A stretch of 5,624 bases of DNA from Christiangramia sp. (lineage in GTDB: Bacteria > Bacteroidota > Bacteroidia > Flavobacteriales > Flavobacteriaceae), in NCBI GenBank assembly GCA_024644145.1, contig JAHELO010000133.1, positions 1 through 5,624 on the forward strand, in the 5' to 3' direction. The notes under the pieces are model-generated. The model searched no databases and was not told the origin of the DNA. It was given only the letters and a program-made list of their open reading frames with translations. Below, piece after piece: positions 1-5,624 of this stretch (position 1 is the stretch's first letter; each line of letters starts with the position of its first letter). The position numbers and the translations under genes were made by a program.

Positions 1-2429
1 TCAAATAAATAATCTGTTGGCCGGTCTAAGGCAAAACTGAAATAATCATTTGAGCGTGCATCGTTATAAAGAAAGGCACCTGAGAAAAACCTAAGGTTGA
101 TCTGGCGGTTGTTGGTGAATAATTTCCGGTATTCTGCTGTTAGAGAAACTTTACTGAATTTATCTGATAGCTGGTAATCCAGAGAAGTGGTTAAGTGCTT
201 CAGGAAATTAGGATTACTATAGGTGTAATTAACATTAAGCACGTTATAATCTGGCTGTAACAAAGGAGCTTCAGGATTCTGATCCCTGCGAACATTTACA
301 TTCCTAATCAATAAACGTTGGCGCTCATTACTTCGTAAATAGGAATTTCTAAATGAAAAGCTCAGGAAGGAACTAACTTTCTCATAAAAGAGATTATAAC
401 CATAGGAAAATCGTGTACCGCCTATTCCATAATAAATGCTATGTAATTTTTCATTTTCAAACTGATGGGCATTTAAAACAGACGCTGACCCTACCAGCGT
501 TTGGCTGGTAAAACCGAATTTTGGAGAAATACTGAAATTAAAGGTCTTGCTTAAAATTGTCTTATTGTACAATTTAGGTCCTATGGATATTCCGTCATAC
601 AGGTTATAATCAAATTCGGGCATAAAGAATACCTGGTGGTATCTTGGATCTTCCACATCCTGGAGCAAGCGGAATTGGATAGGTTTGTCAAGAATTTTAG
701 TGATCCCTTTATAATTATTCCGCTGGTTAAACTCCGGGATCTCCTGTTCATAATTTAAGGCCAGGCGTTCAATATCTCCCTTAGGAATTGTTACACTTAA
801 GGTGTCCCGAACGTTTTCTATCCAGGTCTTATAAATCACTTTTTTATCCCTGAGGCCATACAGGCTCACTGGCATTTCATGATCACGCAGATTCTGGATC
901 GTAACTTTTAATGAATCGTCCCTCTTCTCAACCTGCTTGATCTTAAAATCTATTTTTTTATTGGTGCTTACATAGTCCTTATAGAACCACGAGATATCTT
1001 TAGAGGCATTTTTCTGAAGTATTTCTACAAAGTCTTTATCTGTAGCTCTTTTCAGTTTGTAGTTCGAATAGAATTCAGAAATAGATTTTTTTACAGATTC
1101 ATCACCTAGAAATTCTTCCACATATTTAATCCCTATTCCTGCTTTATATGCATTCGCTATATTCTCATTGAATTTCACCAATGAATCCTGACTAGTGGTG
1201 AGGGGTTGGTCCAGGTTAAGCCTGGCCATATTCATATAAAGAAATTGATACTGATCATTGAATTCAAGATCGGCTGCATGAAACCAGCGAACCCCAATAA
1301 TATCGCTCAAATTGCCAATGATTTTCATGTTAGGATAGTAGGTGTCCACATAATCTATCATCAAAGAAACCAGGATGGCATCTGTCACCCATTTTTCATC
1401 CCGCGGATTAATAAAAATGGTATTCTGAAGGTAATTGCGGGTTATTGTTTTAAATAATTTCAGATCATACTGAAAACCGTCCGGAAAAGGCCTGATAAAA
1501 CTGGGTAATTGATTGAGGCCATAGATTGGGCTTTTCAAATAGTTTTCCTGAGTAACGAAAATATTTTTATGAGGGTATGTTCCAAGCCGTTCACCAAGAA
1601 AGCCTACAGCTCTGTCTATCAGCGTATTTTTAATATCAAACTGAATGTCTTCATCTTCGATATTGGTAATAACCTGGGTGGAATTTGCATTTATAGATTC
1701 AAAAATATAGGACCTGGTTAGATACATTTCACTATCTACCCTGTCCTGGCCTTCAAATTCTATGGTCTTGAAACCCTTTCTGGTCTGAGTTCGGGTGAGA
1801 TCCAATCCGGAAGCAGCATAGTATTCCGTAGGCACATCTATCCTGATATTAACCTTATAAGGATTTACGAACTGCAAACCCAGGTCCTTATGATTATAGA
1901 GCTTCCATCCATCTTCAATGGGAGCAGGAACTAAATACCAGTATCTTAATTTATAGTTTCCCTGATCATCCCGGCCGAACCGGGTAAATTTATCATCTGG
2001 GATCTTTAGGTCATACTTCAGGTTCAGGACGATGGAATCGCCAGGAGGGAGGGGATCCCGCAACTTCACTCTAAGAAGGTCTACTACATTCCCGGGCCTT
2101 TCCCATTCAAGGACAGTATCATTTCCTGTTTGGATGTTTTTAATATTGGTATACCCTCTTTCTGAATCTTTTGCAAAATGAAAACGTCTCGCATAATCCT
2201 CTGCGAAACGTTTTGCAAGTGCTGAAGTTTTAGTGCTGAAAGCATTATTCCAGTCATTTAAATACAGACTGGTTAAATCTTTATCTCCAGTGTTAAAAAA
2301 GGTAATTTGCTGATCTATCTCCAGGGTGTGAATGCTGTCTATTAAGCGTGCATTCACATTGATGACATTCTGGGCAGAAAGGCATCCCGAAAAAAGTATA
2401 TAGATCAGGCAAAACTGAAGGTATTTCAA
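1..2429 (-). CDS. Secreted M1-like (gluzincin) pseudopeptidase with C-terminal barrel-like region, 3' partial
   Basis: An open frame of 809 codons runs without a stop from a TTG at 2429 to the window edge, so the C-terminus is missing. The TTG directly follows an in-frame TAA (2430-2432), and the first internal Met is near residue 234. The TTG start gives a good signal peptide (hydrophobic core ~4-15, ending LSA-QN). Residues ~22-245 look like the M1 N-terminal beta domain and ~250-490 like the catalytic domain, ending in a typical M1 stretch (DISWFYKDYV, 478-487). Residues ~492-560 look like an Ig-type beta domain. From ~590 on, alternating aromatic/polar strands suggest an outer-membrane beta-barrel. 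The position of the zinc motif HExxH...W.(D/N)EG is recognisable from N-x-R-D-E-x-W at 341-347, but it reads K327-T328-x-x-R331 and D350-A351, so the zinc ligands and catalytic Glu are gone. The G-x-M-E-N-type motif is GLNQLP (304-309). The fold call is by motif recognition. Loss of activity is inferred, and the role is unknown, perhaps binding or scaffolding at the outer membrane. Confidence 0.8.
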   Translation of the reverse strand, partial: MKYLQFCLIYILFSGCLSAQNVINVNARLIDSIHTLEIDQQITFFNTGDKDLTSLYLNDWNNAFSTKTSALAKRFAEDYARRFHFAKDSERGYTNIKNIQTGNDTVLEWERPGNVVDLLRVKLRDPLPPGDSIVLNLKYDLKIPDDKFTRFGRDDQGNYKLRYWYLVPAPIEDGWKLYNHKDLGLQFVNPYKVNIRIDVPTEYYAASGLDLTRTQTRKGFKTIEFEGQDRVDSEMYLTRSYIFESINANSTQVITNIEDEDIQFDIKNTLIDRAVGFLGERLGTYPHKNIFVTQENYLKSPIYGLNQLPSFIRPFPDGFQYDLKLFKTITRNYLQNTIFINPRDEKWVTDAILVSLMIDYVDTYYPNMKIIGNLSDIIGVRWFHAADLEFNDQYQFLYMNMARLNLDQPLTTSQDSLVKFNENIANAYKAGIGIKYVEEFLGDESVKKSISEFYSNYKLKRATDKDFVEILQKNASKDISWFYKDYVSTNKKIDFKIKQVEKRDDSLKVTIQNLRDHEMPVSLYGLRDKKVIYKTWIENVRDTLSVTIPKGDIERLALNYEQEIPEFNQRNNYKGITKILDKPIQFRLLQDVEDPRYHQVFFMPEFDYNLYDGISIGPKLYNKTILSKTFNFSISPKFGFTSQTLVGSASVLNAHQFENEKLHSIYYGIGGTRFSYGYNLFYEKVSSFLSFSFRNSYLRSNERQRLLIRNVNVRRDQNPEAPLLQPDYNVLNVNYTYSNPNFLKHLTTSLDYQLSDKFSKVSLTAEYRKLFTNNRQINLRFFSGAFLYNDARSNDYFSFALDRPTDYLF
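2373..2429 (-). other. N-terminal signal peptide of the M1-like protein
   Basis: The first 19-20 residues have a Lys at position 2, a hydrophobic core (about 4-14) and a small-residue end, SGCLSAQ. Signal peptidase I cleavage after LSA would leave an N-terminal Gln, common in exported Flavobacteriia proteins. A Cys at residue 16 preceded by F-S-G resembles a lipobox, but Phe at -3 fits poorly, so a lipoprotein is the less likely reading. The signal peptide also supports the TTG start. Confidence 0.7.
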
Positions 2430-2463
2430 TTACAAAAGGTTTAGTACTGATGGCAATCAGGGC

Positions 2464-2492
2464 TAAATATAATCAAACTTTAATTCCTTCAA
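2464..2492 (-). promoter_or_regulatory. Candidate Bacteroidota promoter for the M1-like gene
   Basis: On the minus strand a TTG (2492-2490) is followed after 18 bases by TATATTTA (2471-2464). The second box matches the Bacteroidota -7 consensus TAnnTTTG at all but the last base, and the spacing fits the -33/-7 arrangement. Transcription would start close to 2458, leaving a leader of roughly 30 bases before the TTG start codon. The match is short and AT-rich DNA gives such hits by chance. It is supported mainly by lying in the only non-coding gap of useful size (2430-2504). No clear ribosome binding site is seen, as is normal in this phylum. Confidence 0.35.
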
Positions 2493-2504
2493 CAGGCCTC
2501 TTAA

Positions 2505-3194
2505 CTAGAAATTAGGACTAAGATTATATTCGCCGTAGAACTGATCCAGGATTTCAATTACTTCATCCTCTGTATCAACTACTTGAACTAAATCTATATC
2601 TGGTTCACTAATATTCTGAAAGCTGTCTAAAAGGGTTGTCCTTATCCAGTCTACCAGGCCACTCCAGAATTCGGTACCCACCAGTATGATAGGGAATTTA
2701 TCGATTTTATGAGTCTGGATAAGGGTAATCGCTTCAAAGAGTTCGTCAAGAGTTCCAAAACCACCGGGCATTACCACAAATCCCTGAGAATATTTTACGA
2801 ACATAACCTTTCTAACGAAGAAGTAATCAAAATCAAGGCTTTTGTCGTTGTCTATATATGGATTATCGTGTTGCTCGAATGGTAATTCAATATTTAATCC
2901 TACAGAAGTCCCTCCGGCAAGATGAGCCCCTTTATTTCCGGCTTCCATGATCCCTGGGCCACCTCCGGTGATAACTCCATAACCGTGATCTACGATCTTT
3001 TTTGCAACCTTTTCTGCCAGTTTATAATATTTCATATCGGGTTTGGTCCTGGCCGAACCGAATATAGATACACAGGGGCCAATTTGACTCAGTTTTTCGT
3101 ATCCGTTTACGAATTCCCCCATAATCTTAAAAATAGCCCAGGAATCATTTGTCTTTATCTCATTCCAGGCCTTATTCCTATTTTGTGTTTTCAT
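2505..3194 (-). CDS. LOG-family (TIGR00730) Rossmann-fold nucleoside 5'-monophosphate phosphoribohydrolase
   Basis: This complete protein of 229 residues belongs to the LOG family, often mislabelled lysine decarboxylase. Characterised members split the N-glycosidic bond of nucleoside 5'-monophosphates (cytokinin ribotides or AMP), releasing base and ribose 5-phosphate in the cytoplasm. The Rossmann start is seen at 41-48 (CVSIFGSA), the phosphate-binding loop at 77-85 (GGGPGIMEA) and the family signature PGGxGTxxE at 143-151. R128-K129 and E151 fall where the conserved catalytic Arg and Glu are expected. About 35 residues precede the fold, an extension seen in many bacterial longer-type LOG proteins. 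The ATG at 3194 is only 9 bases after the uvrA stop, so cotranscription and perhaps translational coupling are likely. No ribosome binding site stands out. The physiological substrate cannot be read from the sequence, and cytokinin production should not be assumed; AMP-type nucleosidase or nucleotide housekeeping is equally possible. Confidence 0.93.
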   Translation of the reverse strand: MKTQNRNKAWNEIKTNDSWAIFKIMGEFVNGYEKLSQIGPCVSIFGSARTKPDMKYYKLAEKVAKKIVDHGYGVITGGGPGIMEAGNKGAHLAGGTSVGLNIELPFEQHDNPYIDNDKSLDFDYFFVRKVMFVKYSQGFVVMPGGFGTLDELFEAITLIQTHKIDKFPIILVGTEFWSGLVDWIRTTLLDSFQNISEPDIDLVQVVDTEDEVIEILDQFYGEYNLSPNF

Positions 3195-3203
3195 ATTGAT
3201 TAA

Positions 3204-5624
3204 TTAGTGTAATTCCTTCTTAAGGAACCTTGCAGTATAACTTTTATTATTTTTAATAATTTCCTCTGGTGTTCCGGTTGCCACAACTTTTCCACCGCCT
3301 TTTCCACCCTCATAACCAATATCGATTATATGGTCAGCCATTTTAATAACATCCATATTATGCTCTATTATTAAGACCGTATTTCCTTTATTGGTCAGGG
3401 TGTTTAGAACCTCCATCAGGACTCTGATATCTTCAAAGTGGAGTCCGGTTGTTGGCTCGTCTAATATATAGAAAGTATTTCCGGTATCCCGCTTGGAAAG
3501 TTCGGTTGCAAGTTTAATTCTTTGTGCCTCACCTCCAGAAAGGGTTGTAGACTGCTGTCCCAGACTAATATAGCCTAGCCCAACATCCCTGATTGTTTTT
3601 AATTTTCTATAAATTTTGGGAATGTTTTCAAAGAAGGTGGTGGCTTCATCTATGGTCATTTCCAGGATGTCTGCTATAGATTTCCCTTTATATCTTATTT
3701 CCAGAGTCTCGCGGTTAAACCTCTTGCCCTGGCAGGTCTCGCATTCCACGTAAACATCAGGTAAAAAGTTCATTTCAATAACTCTTAACCCACCTCCTTT
3801 GCAGGTTTCACATCGTCCTCCTTTAACATTGAAGCTAAACCTTCCCGGTTTATAACCTCTTATGAGTGCTTCGGGTGTTTTGGCAAAAAGGCTTCTGATC
3901 TCTGAAAATACACCGGTATAGGTTGCTGGGTTAGACCTGGGTGTTCGTCCAATTGGAGTTTGATTAATGTCTATCACTTTATCCAGGTGATCCAGCCCCT
4001 TAATACTTTTATAAGGTTTTGGTTTCTTAACCCCGTTAAAATAATGCGCATTCATGATGGGGTAGAGCGTTTCATTGATAAGGGTGGATTTTCCACTCCC
4101 TGAAACTCCGGTTACCGCGATCATTTTACCTAAGGGGATACTAATATTTACATTTTTAAGATTATTACCCGTAGCTCCTTTTAACTCCACTTTTTTCCCG
4201 TTGCCTTTTCTGCGCTTCTTCGGAACTGGAATTTCCCTTTTCCCGCTCAAATAATCGGCAGTTAAGGTTTCATGCGCCATAAGTTCTGCAGGAGTCCCTT
4301 CGCTTATAATTTCGCCTCCATGTTTTCCGGCACGGGGTCCTATATCAATTACATGATCTGCTCTTTCAATCATGTCTTTGTCATGCTCAACTACAATTAC
4401 AGTATTTCCTATATCTCTCAGGGACTCAAGTGAATTTATAAGCTTTTCGTTGTCCCTTTGATGCAAACCTATACTTGGTTCGTCTAAAATATAAAGCACT
4501 CCAACCAGCTGTGAGCCAATCTGGGTGGCCAGCCTTATACGCTGCGCCTCTCCTCCGGATAGAGATTTCGAACCCCGGTTAAGATTGAGATAGGTGAGCC
4601 CCACATCCAGTAGAAATTGCAAGCGGGTACGTATTTCCTTGATCACTTCTTCTGCGATCAATAATTGTTTTTCTGAAAGCTGTTCTTCAATACCATCGAA
4701 CCATTCAAAAAGGTCGGTGATATCAAGATGTGAAAGTTCCGCGATATTTTTATCATGAAACCTGAAATAAAGAGCCTCTTTTTTTAATCTCGCACCTTCA
4801 CATTCCGGACAAATCACTTTGTCCATATATTCCTTGGCCCATCTTCTTAAAGAAGTGGAATCATTATTTTTATAAGTGGTTTCAATGAAATTGGCTACCC
4901 CTTCAAAATCTATTTTATAATCCCTGGTAATTCCCAACGCCTTGGAGTCTCTTGAGAATTTTTCATTCCCCCCATTAAGAATCATTTCTAATGCCTCCTC
5001 TGGAATTTTATTTATAGGATCTGTCAGTTTAAAATCGAACCTTTCGGCAATTAGTTCCAGCTGTGAAAACACCCAGTTCTTTTTTTGAGGTCCGTGCGGT
5101 GCCAATCCTCCTTTCTTAATAGACAGGCTGCGGTCTGGGATTATTTTATTGGGATTTACCTGATAAAGACTACCAATTCCATTACAATGAGGACAGGCGC
5201 CTTTTGGCGAATTAAAGGAGAAACTATTAGGTTCAGGATTAGGATAACTAATTCCTGTCGTGGGACACATCAGGTTTCTGCTGAAATATCTAATGTTCCC
5301 GGTTTCCTGCTCTAAAATCATTAAGCTATCTTCACCATGGTACATGGCAGTTTTAATACTATCTGAAAGGCGCTTATCTGAATCTGGCTTATCTTCAATC
5401 TTAAGTCGATCTATTACTATCTCAATATCATGGGTTTTATACCGGTCCAGTTTCATACCTTTTTCGATATCCACTACTTCCTGGTCTGCCCGTACTTTTA
5501 AAAAACCCTGCTTTGCAATTTGTTCGAAAAGTTCTCTATAATGACCTTTTCTACTTCTCACAACGGGAGCAAGAATGCTTACTTTTTTTCCTTTAAAATT
5601 ATTCTGAATCAATTCCTTTATCTG
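3204..5624 (-). CDS. uvrA: Excinuclease ABC subunit A (UvrA), 5' partial
   Basis: UvrA is the DNA-damage sensor ATPase of nucleotide excision repair. It dimerises, loads UvrB at lesions and then leaves. The frame stays open to the window edge, so the N-terminus with the first Walker A is missing (~140-150 residues compared with the usual ~940). The TTG at 5612 is an internal Leu, not a start. Counting from that Leu: the UvrB-binding/insertion region with the first zinc finger is at ~116-143, and a CPEC pair at 268-271. The first ABC signature is SLSGGEAQR (350-358) with Walker B YILDEPSIGLH (374-384). A basic linker, KKRRKGNGKK, is at 465-474. The second Walker A is GVSGSGKST (502-510) and the second zinc finger CETC/CETC (601-604, 624-627). 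The second signature is TLSGGEAQR (690-698) with Walker B YILDEPTTGLH (715-725). The first zinc finger keeps only three of four Cys (C116, T119, C140, C143). The C-terminus is intact. The LOG gene follows after 9 bases. No LexA-type box can be judged because the promoter is outside the window. Confidence 0.97.
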   Translation of the reverse strand, partial: QIKELIQNNFKGKKVSILAPVVRSRKGHYRELFEQIAKQGFLKVRADQEVVDIEKGMKLDRYKTHDIEIVIDRLKIEDKPDSDKRLSDSIKTAMYHGEDSLMILEQETGNIRYFSRNLMCPTTGISYPNPEPNSFSFNSPKGACPHCNGIGSLYQVNPNKIIPDRSLSIKKGGLAPHGPQKKNWVFSQLELIAERFDFKLTDPINKIPEEALEMILNGGNEKFSRDSKALGITRDYKIDFEGVANFIETTYKNNDSTSLRRWAKEYMDKVICPECEGARLKKEALYFRFHDKNIAELSHLDITDLFEWFDGIEEQLSEKQLLIAEEVIKEIRTRLQFLLDVGLTYLNLNRGSKSLSGGEAQRIRLATQIGSQLVGVLYILDEPSIGLHQRDNEKLINSLESLRDIGNTVIVVEHDKDMIERADHVIDIGPRAGKHGGEIISEGTPAELMAHETLTADYLSGKREIPVPKKRRKGNGKKVELKGATGNNLKNVNISIPLGKMIAVTGVSGSGKSTLINETLYPIMNAHYFNGVKKPKPYKSIKGLDHLDKVIDINQTPIGRTPRSNPATYTGVFSEIRSLFAKTPEALIRGYKPGRFSFNVKGGRCETCKGGGLRVIEMNFLPDVYVECETCQGKRFNRETLEIRYKGKSIADILEMTIDEATTFFENIPKIYRKLKTIRDVGLGYISLGQQSTTLSGGEAQRIKLATELSKRDTGNTFYILDEPTTGLHFEDIRVLMEVLNTLTNKGNTVLIIEHNMDVIKMADHIIDIGYEGGKGGGKVVATGTPEEIIKNNKSYTARFLKKELH

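Noticed and set aside
1206..1721. Two short plus-strand open frames (1206-1457 and 1509-1721)
   Set aside because: Both lie antisense to the M1-like gene, whose protein shows clear domain logic in the opposite direction. They have no recognisable motifs and are shadows.
1..2429. Pseudogene interpretation of the M1-like gene because its active site is gone
   Set aside because: There is no frameshift or stop over 809 codons, the signal peptide is intact and the domain order is preserved, so a maintained non-catalytic protein is the better reading.
2447..2460. Inverted repeat CTGAT-ggca-ATCAG in the gap before the M1-like gene, considered as a terminator for uvrA-LOG
   Set aside because: The stem is only 5 base pairs and no T-tract follows in the direction of transcription. 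It is too weak to call a terminator or operator.
2922..3203. Plus-strand open frame of 93 codons
   Set aside because: It is antisense to the conserved LOG gene, including its phosphate-binding loop, and has no protein family features.
5085..5541. Two plus-strand open frames (5085-5315 and 5260-5541)
   Set aside because: Both are antisense to conserved parts of uvrA, including the first zinc finger, and overlap each other; they are chance frames.
5610..5612. TTG as the start of uvrA
   Set aside because: The frame continues upstream to the window edge without a stop, and the protein begins well inside the UvrA family sequence, so this is an internal Leu codon.

Overview
All three genes in this window lie on the minus strand of an AT-rich, tightly packed stretch of DNA. 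The source is most likely a marine-type Flavobacteriia (Bacteroidota). This is an inference from the style of the proteins: an M1-like protein with a C-terminal barrel-like region and an LSAQ-type signal peptide end. Starts without an obvious Shine-Dalgarno sequence and a candidate TTG / TAnnTTT-type promoter point the same way. I would not name a genus with confidence.

In the direction of transcription (high to low coordinates), the window opens inside uvrA (5624 to 3204), the damage-recognition ATPase of nucleotide excision repair. Its first ~140-150 residues lie outside the window. Nine bases after the uvrA stop comes a LOG-family nucleoside-monophosphate phosphoribohydrolase (3194 to 2505), probably in the same transcript. 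A 75-base gap follows, with a candidate Bacteroidota promoter and no convincing terminator.

The rest (2429 to 1, about 43% of the window) is one long reading frame that runs off the left edge. It starts at a TTG placed directly after an in-frame TAA and contains no ATG for its first ~230 codons, so a simple ATG-based search misses it. It encodes a secreted protein with the architecture of an M1 (gluzincin) aminopeptidase followed by a region that looks like an outer-membrane beta-barrel. By motif alignment its HExxH...E active site is completely replaced (Lys-Thr-x-x-Arg ... Asp), and the substrate-binding G-x-M-E-N-type motif is also altered. It therefore looks like a catalytically dead pseudopeptidase tied to the outer membrane, and it is the most interesting item here.

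The genes do not form an obvious pathway. UvrA acts in DNA repair, LOG in nucleotide or nucleoside metabolism, and the M1-like protein at the cell envelope. No RNA genes, mobile elements, CRISPR arrays or long repeats were seen.
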